64,000 nt of DNA from Dryocosmus kuriphilus (lineage: Eukaryota; Arthropoda; Insecta; Hymenoptera; Cynipidae): the NCBI GenBank assembly GCA_038277395.1, contig CM076192.1, forward strand, positions 131,017,570-131,081,569, written 5' to 3'. Position 1 is the stretch's first letter; each line of letters begins with the position of its first letter. The position numbers and the translations under genes are program-made. The notes beneath the pieces are model-generated. The model did no database searches, was not told the DNA's origin, and saw nothing but the letters and a program-made list of their open reading frames with translations. Shown here piece after piece: positions 35,026 through 45,847 of the stretch.

Positions 35026-35823
35026 TTGATTGTCATTGGATTGTTCGGAGTTGAAGTTGATATGGAATCTGCGGCGTGTCCGAGTAGTGTAATCGGGTCG
35101 GAAGTTGATCGATCAGTTATTGATTTCGACCTATCCTTATTGGATTTTAGCTCCTTCGAAGAATCCATTTCGGATTTCGACTTGACTCTCTTAGACCCAG
35201 TTTCCGCCGACGGTGCACAGGGACTGCGATTCGTGGGTCCGAGGTCCAAGTTAGATTGTCTTTCGACTCGTCTTTCCGTGGTCGAGGAACGTGTGTGTGT
35301 AATTTCTGCTGAAAGTTCGCCGGAATTGCGAGTGGTGGGGCCTCGCTCGAAATTAGATAGTTTGTCCTACCGTCTTTCATTAATTGGAGAGCATTTAGAA
35401 ATTTTTTATGTGGGATTTTGGAAGGTGAAGTATGATAAGGCCCTTGACGTCTTTGTTTCCTTGTGTTGCGAGATTGTTAAAATTCCTCACAGTTCTCGCG
35501 ATTCTAAGATTATGCAGCGCCTTGACAGCCGGAGGGCGGGCGCGTCCCCTTTCGAATTTCCTCTGCGGCCTGGAGGAAGGATATTTTGGATAAACAGGCC
35601 GAGTTTGAAAAACGTGGTTTTTTTGTGGCTTCTGATTGAGGTTTCTAGTGTGCGTGCCTGGTCTTTGGTAGCGGAGAGGGAGTTCTCTCTACTCAGCTGG
35701 TATAGCGTCGTGATGACCCGGTACATCTCCAGCCTGTATGACATGTTGACGGACTACATCGTGCGGTCATTTGTTCCGGAACCTCAGGAGTGTCTCCACT
35801 GTTCTTTGGTTTGTTTAGAGTGA
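35026..35823 (+). CDS. 265-codon open frame antisense to the retroelement, function unknown
   Basis: An uninterrupted plus-strand frame runs from a TTG after a TAG at 35,023 to a stop at 35,824; the first ATG is at 35,062. It has an internal duplication: VGPRSKLD followed by a LS-R-LS segment occurs twice, about 40 residues apart, and DFDL(S/T)LLD also occurs twice. The C-terminal third is hydrophobic and aromatic. I recognise no domain. The opposite strand here is also fairly open in two frames, one ending near 34,992 with a Ser/Lys/Arg-rich tail, so the true coding strand is uncertain. It sits between the 3' LTR and the fold-back element. Confidence 0.3.
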   Translation: MIVIGLFGVEVDMESAACPSSVIGSEVDRSVIDFDLSLLDFSSFEESISDFDLTLLDPVSADGAQGLRFVGPRSKLDCLSTRLSVVEERVCVISAESSPELRVVGPRSKLDSLSYRLSLIGEHLEIFYVGFWKVKYDKALDVFVSLCCEIVKIPHSSRDSKIMQRLDSRRAGASPFEFPLRPGGRIFWINRPSLKNVVFLWLLIEVSSVRAWSLVAEREFSLLSWYSVVMTRYISSLYDMLTDYIVRSFVPEPQECLHCSLVCLE

Positions 35824-36270
35824 GTTTCTTCTTTTCGAGGTTCCTTATTTACTTGATTTTTCCCGTTTTCTTCCAAAGTATATGGTAAACCAAAAAAAAA
35901 CAAAAAAAAAATTTGTAAAATTTAAGGTATTCCTTTACGAATGAACGTAAAAAACGTAAAATGGTAAGAAACTGAGAACATTGGTAAAACAAAAAATTTT
36001 CTGCTCCATCAATTGGAAGATATTTTTAATTTGATTACCCTAAATATACATGGAAAAGTAGTGAAATCAAATACTATTCCACACTCTATTTATTTTTATT
36101 TTTTGTATTATATTATAAATTTATTTTGAACGTCAAATAATTTTAAGAAATTCGGTATATTGGTAACTTAGGAACAATTTTTGCCATACTCTATCAATTG
36201 GAATAATTTTTAAACTTCTGTTGTCCTAAATATACATGAAAACGTTATGAAATCAAATACTATTCCAAAC

Positions 36271-36283
36271 TTTATTTCTTTTT
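36271..36283. repeat. 13-bp target-site duplication of the Penelope insertion, left copy
   Basis: TTTATTTCTTTTT here recurs at 42,508-42,520 directly after the Penelope block. The uninterrupted opposite arm of the fold-back element (about 44,661-44,673) has the sequence once, so it serves as an empty site. Confidence 0.8.
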
Positions 36284-36396
36284 GATAAAGATGTTAAGGT
36301 TGTCGATCAGTAGTATAGAAATAAATAAACGATGGAAATGTTTTTGTCGAACGTTCTGATCTGAATAGTCGCTTTTTTATTGAAAAAAAAAACAAT

Positions 36397-36450
36397 ATGC
36401 ACAAGCTTTCGCCACTCGAAGAGCAGCCTCTTCAGGTTAAAAATTTATCG
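36397..36450 (-). ncRNA. Hammerhead-like motif in the Penelope repeat, unit 1
   Basis: On the minus strand the order is CCTGAAGA, a hairpin GCTGCTC-TTC-GAGTGGC, then GAAA and GCTTGTGCATA. Hammerhead ribozymes of this arrangement are known in Penelope-like elements. Here one extra G precedes stem II and the bases expected after stem III do not pair well, so activity is doubtful. The same motif is at 39,510-39,563 in unit 2. Confidence 0.3.
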
Positions 36451-36897
36451 AATTTTTTCGGAGCTGTAGAAAAAGGGAATCTTTTTACAAGTAAGAAGGA
36501 AGGTATTACTAAAAATATAAATGAGAGTTTTGACACAAAAGAATTTACATGGTATGAGGACATAACCTTAACTCACCTATGTGAATCTTACATTGTAGAT
36601 TAGATGAAGATCAAAATTTTGAGGAAAATAGTTACAAGATTTTGGTACAGAGTTAGACTAGTAAAACATTGTAAAACTTTGTTTCCCTCCCAAGTAGAAA
36701 AGGTGAAGGGTAATAATTCAAGACGGATGACATACAGATGTTAATCACACAACTACTTGGGAGGGAATGAGTAGGTCGCAATGTGAGAGCATCGTCGGAG
36801 ATGGTAGATGACATACAAAGATGGTGGAGCGCGCGTAATACAAATATTTCGTAATGTAAAAATAATCAGAAACCGTGATAGTATAAAAAATAATAGG

Positions 36898-39392
36898 TTA
36901 CTGTGAAAGTCTATTCGTGGAGAGAATAAGACTGTGGTAGATCTTATTTAAATAGTCAGTGTCTGATCTTTTATTAACAGAGTTGGGGTTTTTTACGATG
37001 AAAAACATTTCTTTAAAGTTTCTTTTCTTATAATTCGGTTCGCAACTCAAAATTGAAGTGTTTTCAAACAGAAAATGATGATCATTATCATGGGCATGCA
37101 CAACTAAAGCAGTACCTCTAGAGTCTCTCTTACAATCATAGATATGTTCTCTTATTCTATCTTTAATGTACCTCTTTGTCTGACCTATGTATACTGACCC
37201 GCATTGGCAAGGTATTGAATAAATTACATGTGTTTTCATGTCGAAAGGAGTAATATCCTTGTTTTTAGAAAAACAACGAAAAGAATCATTATTGTATGTA
37301 AAAACAACATTAATGTTGTACTGAACAAAGATTCGAGTATAGAAATTGTACATTTCTTTAGTATACGGTAGAGAGATGCACCTACTTACATCAAAAGTAG
37401 GTTGATTGTTGTTTTCTTCATTAAAAAAGTTATTTCTAATGTAGTCGAATCTTTTTTTCATAAATTTTTGGTAAAATAATCTAGGATAATTGTTAATGTT
37501 AAGAATGTTGGCAACGATAGTAAGGTTATCTTTAATAAACCGTGAATCTGACAATCTAACTGCTCTATCTACCAGACTGTATATAACAGAAATCTTATCT
37601 TTGATAGCAATATTAGAATTGAAATTTACGTATCTCCCAGAATTCGTGGGTTTTTGAAACCAGTTAGTAATAAAAGAATTATTTTCACGAATAATCGTAA
37701 TATCAAGAAAATTTATTTTGAATTCTTTTTCGATTTCCACAGTAAACTGCAATCTGGGATGATAAGCATTAAAAGCATCAAGAAAATGTTCAACATGTTC
37801 ACTTGGAATACAAGTAAGTACATCATCAACATACCGGAAGAAAAACAAACAGTTAAAATTTAATTTTTTTAAAACGTCTTGTTCAAGGCTCTCCATAACC
37901 AAATCTGAAATGACACTAGAAAGAGGTGAGCCCATAGGGGTGCAAAAAATCTGTTTGAAGAATTCATTTTGGAAGGAACAATACGAATTGTCAATACAAA
38001 ACTCGATAAGTTCTAGGAATGTTTTAACTGGAATATCAGTGAATTCTCTAATTTTACACCATTTTATCTTAATGTTCTTAAGGACCAGATCTTTAGGAAT
38101 ATTCGTAAACAATGACTTAACATCTAATGATAACAAAATATAATCATTAGGAGCATGAACATCTTTAATTTTTTGTATCAGATCAAGACTATTTTTAACA
38201 AACGAGAAGGAATTTCCAATGATTTTTTTCAAAGGTGCGGATAAAAATTTGGAGAGTTTCAATAAAGGAGAATTAGAGAAGGAAATAACTGGACGGAGAG
38301 GAACATTAAGTTTATGGGTTTTTGGTAAGCCGTAGAATTTAGGTGCATTAGAGTTGTAGCTCTTAAGGTATTTTGCAAGATCAGTGTTAATATAATTACG
38401 TTTTAAAAGGTTGCTAATCAAAGAGTTTAAATTTATTTGAATATTCATAGTCGGATCTCTACGGAGTTTAGAATAAGTCGAAGAGTCATTTAAAAGAGAA
38501 TAACACTTCGAGAGATAATCATCTTTGTTCAGAACAACAGTTGTGTTTTACTTTTATCTGCCGTAGTAATAATAATATTCGGGTTATTGATTAAAAAGGA
38601 TTTGGTTTTTTTACCAAGAAAATCGATATCGGAAATGATGTTATTTTTTGGTTTTTCATACGAAAAAAGTAATAATCTATTTGAAATGTTAGATCTTAAT
38701 AGTGTTCTATACGTGGAAGGTACAAGATCAATTTTATCTTCAATATTTGCGATAGTATTTTCAATGAGTTTAGTTTTATTTTGAAAATTCGTACAAAATT
38801 TATCCCCGAGACTGAGAAAATAATCTATATCTTTAGGAATGTTTTCATCAGATAAGTTTAGAATCCATTTTTTATTAACAGTTCTTTTTGGAATGAAATT
38901 ATAGTAAGTTTTTTTAAGCCATAAAAATTTGGAGCAAGATTTAGTAATAAGTTTCTTTTCGTAGTTGTAGATCTTTCTATTTTGACAAGAGAAGAAAAGA
39001 TCAATTTGGTTGTCAATAGCATAACGTTTTAATGTATTTTTTAGAATAAAGAAATCTCTAGTTAATTTATTTATTCTAGAATTAATGTCTTTGATCTCTA
39101 ATTTTAACATTTGGATTTTAAATTGAAAACAAGATTTGTCGAAAACACTTTTACAGAGAGAAGAAACAAAATTAATTTTCGGAGAAGAATTTATAATATG
39201 TGATGGCAACAAACCTTGTGATCTACACCGCAAGAGAAACCTGTTTTGATTTCGGAGGATTGCAAGAGTAGTTGTGACATTAACCCATAGTTGTAACTTC
39301 TTCATGACGTTATACGTATAAGTCCTTCTTAGTCTTGTATAAAATCCATCATCTACTCCATATTCATTCGATAATGACTCCATGTTCTTCAA
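36898..39392 (-). pseudogene. Penelope-like RT / GIY-YIG protein, unit 1, frameshifted
   Basis: Nearly identical to the protein of unit 2 but split into two frames, 39,392-38,529 and 38,448-36,898. The break comes from two extra T near 38,546-38,549 (GTGTTTTAC here, GTGTTAC in unit 2). The N-terminus extends about 30 codons beyond the start of the unit 2 frame, so it preserves the upstream end (MKNMESLSNEYGVDDG) that unit 2 has lost. RT box FRYVDDVL and a C-terminal GIY-YIG nuclease (HVIYSIPCQCGSVYIG) are present. Another visible change is FCTPMGSP here against FGTPMGSP in unit 2. Confidence 0.9.
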
Positions 39393-39509
39393 GTATAATG
39401 ATAAAGATGTTAAGGTTGTCGATCAGTAGTATAGAAATAAATAAACGATGGAAATGTTTTTGTCGAACGTTCTGATCTGAATAGTCGTTTTTTTATTGAA
39501 AAAAACAAT

Positions 39510-39563
39510 ATGCACAAGCTTTCGCCACTCGAAGAGCAGCCTCTTCAGGTTAAAAATTTATCG
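39510..39563 (-). ncRNA. Hammerhead-like motif in the Penelope repeat, unit 2
   Basis: Same sequence as at 36,397-36,450, in the pseudo-LTR-type segment between the two tandem units. The position fits the known location of such motifs in Penelope-like elements. Departures from consensus are as described for unit 1. Confidence 0.3.
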
Positions 39564-40010
39564 AATTTTTTCGGAGCTGTAGAAAAAGGGAATCTTTTTA
39601 CAAGTAAGAAGGAAGGTATTACTAAAAATATAAATGAGAGTTTTGACACAAAAGAATTTACATGGTATGAGGACATAACCTTAACTCACCTATGTGAATC
39701 TTACATTGTAGATTAGATGAAGATCAAAATTTTGAGGAAAATAGTTACAAGATTTTGGTACAGAGTTAGACTAGTAAAACATTGTAAAACTTTGTTTCCC
39801 TCCCAAGTAGAAAAGGTGAAGGGTAATAATTCAAGACGGATGACATACAGATGTTAATCACACAACTACTTGGGAGGGAATGAGTGGGTCGCAATGTGAG
39901 AGCATCGTCGGAGATGGTAGATGACATACAAAGATGGTGGAGCGCGCGTAATACAAATATTTCGTAATGTAAAAATAATCAGAAACCGTGATAGTATAAA
40001 AAATAATAGG

Positions 40011-42416
40011 TTACTGTGAAAGTCTATTCGTGGAGAGAATAAGACTGTGGTAGATCTTATTTAAATAGTCAGTGTCTGATCTTTTATTAACAGAGTTGGG
40101 GTTTTTTACGATGAAAAACATTTCTTTAAAGTTTCTTTTCTTATAATTCGGTTCGCAACTCAAAATTGAAGTGTTTTCAAACAGAAAATGATGATCATTA
40201 TCATGGGCATGCACAACTAAAGCAGTACCTCTAGAGTCTCTCTTACAATCATAGATATGTTCTCTTATTCTATCTTTAATGTACCTCTTTGTCTGACCTA
40301 TGTATACTGACCCGCATTGGCAAGGTATTGAATAAATTACATGTGTTTTCATGTCGAAAGGAGTAATATCCTTGTTTTTAGAAAAACAACGAAAAGAATC
40401 ATTATTGTATGTAAAAACAACATTAATGTTGTACTGAACAAAGATTCGAGTATAGAAATTGTACATTTCTTTAGTATACGGTAGAGAGATGCACCTACTT
40501 ACATCAAAAGTAGGTTGATTGTTGTTTTCTTCATTAAAAAAGTTATTTCTAATGTAGTCGAATCTTTTTTTCATAAATTTTTGGTAAAATAATCTAGGAT
40601 AATTGTTAATGTTAAGAATGTTGGCAACGATAGTAAGGTTATCTTTAATAAACCGTGAATCTGACAATCTAACTGCTCTATCTACCAGACTGTATATAAC
40701 AGAAATCTTATCTTTGATAGCAATATTAGAATTGAAATTTACGTATCTCCCAGAATTCGTGGGTTTTTGAAACCAGTTAGTAATAAAAGAATTATTTTCA
40801 CGAATAATCGTAATATCAAGAAAATTTATTTTGAATTCTTTTTCGATTTCCACAGTAAACTGCAATCTGGGATGATAAGCATTAAAAGCATCAAGAAAAT
40901 GTTCAACATGTTCACTTGGAATACAAGTAAGTACATCATCAACATACCGGAAGAAAAACAAAAAGTTAAAATTTAATTTTTTTAAAACGTCTTGTTCAAG
41001 GCTCTCCATAACCAAATCTGAAATGACACTAGAAAGAGGTGAGCCCATAGGGGTGCCAAAAATCTGTTTGAAGAATTCATTTTGGAAGGAACAATACGAA
41101 TTGTCAATACAAAACTCGATAAGTTCTAGGAATGTTTTAACTGGAATATCAGTGAATTCTCTAATTTTACACCATTTTATATTAATGTTCTTAAGGACCA
41201 GATCTTTAGGAATATTCGTAAACAATGACTTAACATCTAATGATAACAAAATATAATCATTAGGAGCATGAACATCTTTAATTTTTTGTATCAGATCAAG
41301 ACTATTTTTAACAAACGAGAAGGAATTTCCAATGATTTTTTTCAAAGGTGCGGATAAAAATTTGGAGAGTTTCAATAAAGGAGAATTAGAGAAGGACATA
41401 ACTGGACGGAGAGGAACATTAAGTTTATGGGTTTTTGGTAAGCCGTAGAATTTAGGTGCATTAGAGTTGTAGCTCTTAAGGTATTTTGCAAGATCAGTGT
41501 TAATATAATTACGTTTTAAAAGGTTGCTAATCAAAGAGTTTAAATTTATTTGAATATTCATAGTCGGATCTCTACGGAGTTTAGAATAAGTCGAAGAGTC
41601 ATTTAAAAGAGAATAACACTTCGAGAGATAATCATCTTTGTTCAGAACAACAGTTGTGTTACTTTTATCTGCCGTAGTAATAATAATATTCGGGTTATTG
41701 ATTAAAAAGGATTTGGTTTTTTTACCAAGAAAATCGATATCGGAAATGATGTTATTTTTTGGTTTTTCATACGAAAAAAGTAATAATCTATTTGAAATGT
41801 TAGATCTTAATAGTGTTCTATACGTGGAAGGTACAAGATCAATTTTATCTTCAATATTTGCGATAGTATTTTCAATGAGTTTAGTTTTATTTTGAAAATT
41901 CGTACAAAATTTATCCCCGAGACTGAGAAAATAATTTATATCTTTAGGAATGTTTTCATCAGATAAGTTTAGAATCCATTTTTTATTAACAGTTCTTTTT
42001 GGAATGAAATTATAGTAAGTTTTTTTAAGCCATAAAAATTTGGAGCAAGATTTAGTAATAAGTTTCTTTTCGTAGTTGTAGATCTTTCTATTTTGACAAT
42101 AGAAGAAAAGATCAATTTGGTTGTCAATAGCATAACGTTTTAATGTATTTTTTAGAATAAGAGAATCTCTAGTTAATTTATTTATTCTAGAATTAATGTC
42201 TTTGATCTCTAATTTTAACATTTGGATTTTAAATTGAAAACAAGATTTGTCGAAAACACTTTTACAGAGAGAAGAAACAAAATTAATTTTCGGAGAAGAA
42301 TTTATAATATGTGATGGCAACAAACCTTGTGATCTACACCGCAAGAGAAACCTGTTTTGATTTCGGAGGATTGCAAGAGTAGTTGTGACATTAACCCATA
42401 GTTGTAACTTCTTCAT
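40011..42416 (-). CDS. Penelope-like element reverse transcriptase with GIY-YIG endonuclease, intact frame
   Basis: An 801-codon uninterrupted frame. The N-terminal 280 residues are Lys/Asn/Ile-rich. The reverse transcriptase core follows, with LPKTHK near 325, LDVKSLFTNIP at 393-403, GTPMGSPLS near 455, and the catalytic YVDD at 491-494. A GIY-YIG nuclease domain lies at the C-terminus: IYSIPC with a CQC pair from 694, VYIG at 704-707, then RI-EH. Such proteins nick the target and copy their RNA at the site. The start used here (MKKLQLW) is internal compared with unit 1, because inverted repeat sequence replaces the natural 5' end directly upstream. This unit may therefore lack its own promoter. 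All catalytic motifs look intact. Confidence 0.92.
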   Translation of the reverse strand: MKKLQLWVNVTTTLAILRNQNRFLLRCRSQGLLPSHIINSSPKINFVSSLCKSVFDKSCFQFKIQMLKLEIKDINSRINKLTRDSLILKNTLKRYAIDNQIDLFFYCQNRKIYNYEKKLITKSCSKFLWLKKTYYNFIPKRTVNKKWILNLSDENIPKDINYFLSLGDKFCTNFQNKTKLIENTIANIEDKIDLVPSTYRTLLRSNISNRLLLFSYEKPKNNIISDIDFLGKKTKSFLINNPNIIITTADKSNTTVVLNKDDYLSKCYSLLNDSSTYSKLRRDPTMNIQINLNSLISNLLKRNYINTDLAKYLKSYNSNAPKFYGLPKTHKLNVPLRPVMSFSNSPLLKLSKFLSAPLKKIIGNSFSFVKNSLDLIQKIKDVHAPNDYILLSLDVKSLFTNIPKDLVLKNINIKWCKIREFTDIPVKTFLELIEFCIDNSYCSFQNEFFKQIFGTPMGSPLSSVISDLVMESLEQDVLKKLNFNFLFFFRYVDDVLTCIPSEHVEHFLDAFNAYHPRLQFTVEIEKEFKINFLDITIIRENNSFITNWFQKPTNSGRYVNFNSNIAIKDKISVIYSLVDRAVRLSDSRFIKDNLTIVANILNINNYPRLFYQKFMKKRFDYIRNNFFNEENNNQPTFDVSRCISLPYTKEMYNFYTRIFVQYNINVVFTYNNDSFRCFSKNKDITPFDMKTHVIYSIPCQCGSVYIGQTKRYIKDRIREHIYDCKRDSRGTALVVHAHDNDHHFLFENTSILSCEPNYKKRNFKEMFFIVKNPNSVNKRSDTDYLNKIYHSLILSTNRLSQ

Positions 42417-42507
42417 GGCGAAAGCTTGTGCATATTGTTTTTTTCAATAAAAAAACGACTATTCAGATCAGAACGTTCGACAAAAACATTTCCATCGTTT
42501 ATTTATT

Positions 42508-42520
42508 TTTATTTCTTTTT
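42508..42520. repeat. 13-bp target-site duplication, right copy
   Basis: Same TTTATTTCTTTTT as at 36,271-36,283, after which the left arm of the fold-back element resumes. Confidence 0.8.
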
Positions 42521-42972
42521 CTTTGAATGCATAATAAAGTTATAAAACTTAAAGTAATTTTAAGGAACTCGCAATACAGCTAAGTTACGAAAAGATTGCT
42601 ACTCTATAAATTGGAATAATTTTTTTATTTCTACTGCCTTGCATATATATACATACATGCCCAAGTTGTAAAATCTAATACTACTTCAAGCGTTATTTTC
42701 TTTCTTTTGATATATGATAAATTCATCCATACAATTATTCGTAACAAATGCATATATCAATGATACAAAATTTCTTTTTATTATTTCTTTGAAACTTTAT
42801 TCATTATAAATTCATAACGTACTTACTTATTTATAGTATGTTAGTAGAATACTAGTCTACAATTGCCATTAAAATAGTTATTTTTGCATCAAGTGAACGT
42901 TCATTGACGTTCATTGACAAATTCATCAATAATAGTAATTATAATGGAATACCTGCGCGCTACCGCAGTACT

Positions 42973-44217
42973 CTTGAAATGACTGTAACGTTGCATATTA
43001 TTAAAATACTTTTTCAATAAAAGTCATGGGTTTATAAGTAATTTTGCAAAAGCTGTTATAGCCATACATTGTTATCTGTGAGCAAGGTTGAATCTGAATA
43101 TTTTTTAATATTGTATCATTATGAAATAAATGTTTATGGTATGGTAAGAAGATTTTCAGCACAAATTGACAGTAAAACTAAAACTTTTTTGATGAGATTC
43201 TTTATGTAGACAATACAGTAAACATGTTTAACTTCAATTTATTTGATTTAATTCTTGATTTGATTCAATGTGTATTGAATGTGTATTATTAAGATCGATG
43301 TTAATATATAGGATTCATCGTATGACGGTGATCACAATAATAATATCGATCGAACTACTTTTATATTTTTGAATTGAAACAGCAAATATAAAATGAACAA
43401 ACTACACATTAATGGCTGTTAGTTATGCAGGAGTCAAATTTGATAGGATTGAGAATCTTTAGCTAATAAAATAAAGTTGATTCTTCAGCCCATGTGTGAT
43501 GGAATAATTTTTTCGCAAAAAAAAAGGAAGTTTGGTTAGGTTTAACTTTCATTAGTGAAACTTCCGTTTTTGTTTTAATATTTTTTTCTATTTTTCTCCT
43601 AATTTTGACGCATGACGTCGAAATTAATTATTTGTTCAGTTTCGTGTGTTATACTGAAGAAACTGTGAAATGTTCCTTATCTTCCATGTTAAAGGAAATT
43701 CGTAAGTCTGAGGATAAAAAGTGGCTCTACTAAACTTACAATTATCCACATAACTTCCCTACTTTGTTCTTATATTTAGATAAAAAATGTCTATATATAG
43801 TTAATATCGGTTATGCCTTTATATTTGATCTTGCTGCAATGTAAAGTATATTAGAAGAATCATGTCCCTCGAATGCATTATGAGAGTCACCATGCGGCAA
43901 TATTAAACATGCCATTTCTGTCTTTTCTTTTTTATTCATAATAAAAAGAAAAAATTTTTTTTCCAAAACAGGCAAAAAAGTCCCCTTTTTTTCGACAGCT
44001 GCGCGGCCAATAAAGAGCTTTTTTACCCGTGTTCGACTAAATATCTGTTCGCCCCACGTATGTTCCAAATGAATACGACTACAAAGTCGTCCGCGAATTA
44101 GAGAGTTTTTAAACAAGTTTTATGCGTTTCTTTGTAGGATTTGTACAACTATAATGTAGGATTCACACAATTTACACCCGTTACGAATTACATTCGTGAG
44201 GGGTGTGAGTTGTACGA
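42973..44217. other. Central spacer of the fold-back element
   Basis: Between the two long inverted arms. It contains a 101-codon minus-strand frame at 43,811-44,116 with no recognised domain and otherwise AT-rich DNA. No DDE-type transposase signature is visible, so the element is probably non-autonomous. Confidence 0.5.
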
Positions 44218-45203
44218 AGTAGCGCGCAGGTGTTCCATTATAATTACTATTATTGATGAATTTGTCAATGAACGTTAATGAACGTTCACTTGATGCAAAA
44301 ATAACTATTTTAATGGCAATTGTAGACTAGTATTCTACTAACATACTATAAATAAGTAAGTACGTTATGAATTTATAATGAATAAAGTTTCAAAGAAATA
44401 ATAAAAAGAAATTTTGTATCATTGATATATGCATTTGTTACGAATAATTGTATGGATGAATTTATCATATATCAAAAGAGAGAAAATAACGCTTGAAGTA
44501 GTATTAGATTTTACAACTTGGGCATGTATGTATATATATGCAAGGCAGTAGAAATTAAAAAATTATTCCAATTTATAGAGTAGCAATCTTTTCGTAACTT
44601 AGCTGTATTGCGAGTTCCTTAAAATTACTTTAAGTTTATAACTTTATTATGCATTCAAAGAAAAAGAAATAAAGTTTGGAATAGTATTTGATTTCATAAC
44701 GTTTTCATGTATATTTAGGACAATAGAAGTTTAAAAATTATTCCAATTGATAGAGTATGGCAAAAATTGTTCCTAAGTTACCAATATACCGAATTTCTTA
44801 AAATTATTTGACGTTCAAAATAAATTTATAATATAATACAAAAAATAAAAATAAATAGAGTGTGGAATAGTATTTGAATTCACTACATTTCCATGTATAT
44901 TTAGGGTAATCAAATTAAAAATATCTTCCAATTGATGGAGCAGAAAATTTTTTGTTTTACCAATGTTCTCAGTTTCTTACCATTTTACGTTTTTTACGTT
45001 CATTCGTAAAGGAATACCTTAAATTTTACAAATTTTTTTTTTTTTTTTTTTTTTTGTTTTGATATCACAACTTTTGTGCGTATAGCGCAATTAACGATGT
45101 TTGCGGCATGGTTGACTTCATCGTATTTTTTACAGGATTTTTTTATAACTCATTATCAAAGAATACTATTAATTATTTTGAAAACTGACTACGAATTTGA
45201 CTG

Positions 45204-45506
45204 AAAAAAGGGTTCGAGGCTTCTTTACGTTCTTGTTTACGATGGCTAATCCGGCAAGACGAATTGGATGCAAGAATTTCTAGCGGGGATGACGCTTCGA
45301 TGACAAAAATCTTGTTACGAAGAAAAGGACGTTGTCGTTTTATTATCTTTTATCTGGATAAAACTGAACGACGAAGTACTTATGATGGCAATTGTCAATA
45401 TCGGCATGACAATATTGGCTCGCAGTGCTGCCACCGTTGCGCGGAAGAACTATATATATTTCCTAGTGGGTGTGTATATAGCAGTACATACCGTATTTAT
45501 ATATAG
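45204..45506 (+). CDS. Unknown Cys-containing open frame
   Basis: Open from just after a TGA at about 45,201 to TAG at 45,507; the first ATG is at 45,264. The product has several Cys and His in its second half (GNCQYRH, CCHRC), but spacing does not fit a zinc finger that I know. It lies on the same strand as, and about 340 bp upstream of, the two-exon candidate gene. No function assigned. Confidence 0.2.
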   Translation, partial: KKGFEASLRSCLRWLIRQDELDARISSGDDASMTKILLRRKGRCRFIIFYLDKTERRSTYDGNCQYRHDNIGSQCCHRCAEELYIFPSGCVYSSTYRIYI

Positions 45507-45847
45507 TTAACCGATAGGTACAATTTAGTTTTCAAAGTTGGCGACATTGGACTGTGGCGTTGAGTTTGGCATGAACTATAGAGCCAAACAAGAAACATGA
45601 AAAGTTTAACCTTGGATCACCTGGGATGTCATTGAAAAACAGAGAAAACAAGGAATTTTTTGCGTAGCGTCACTCGATAATTTTTTTTGTAATTTATCGC
45701 TTCGAGAACGCCGAGAATGGGGAACGAAGAGGAAAAGTTGGTAGGTTGCAGAATTTTAAAGTTTAAGAGAAATAAAATTTTTAAGTTGGAAACAAAAAGT
45801 TGTGTAAACATCCTAACCTGAAAAAATTTTATTTAAAGAATAAAAAA

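Larger units (their letters stand above)
36284..42507 (-). mobile_element. Two tandem Penelope-like elements with terminal repeats
   Basis: Unit 1 is 36,284-39,399. Unit 2 starts at 39,400 with the same GATAAAGATGTTAAGGTTG, giving a period of about 3,115 bp. Each unit begins (on the plus strand) with a pseudo-LTR-type segment of about 610 bp before the end of the coding region. At the far end, 42,419-42,507, about 85 bp of that segment recurs in inverted orientation. Tandem copies plus a short inverted end are characteristic of Penelope-like elements. Confidence 0.85.
35895..45050. mobile_element. Fold-back element with arms of about 0.8 kb, interrupted by Penelope-like elements
   Basis: The left arm is 35,910-36,283 continued at 42,521-42,972. 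The right arm is its reverse complement at about 44,218-45,037. The outer ends run into A-rich (left, 35,892-35,912) and T-rich (right, 45,037-45,055) tracts. Each arm has about three diverged tandem units of about 185 bp, each with a variant of AAATC(A/T)AATACTA(C/T)TTC. The spacer 42,973-44,217 has no transposase that I recognise. Removing the Penelope insertion leaves an element of about 2.9 kb. Confidence 0.82.
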
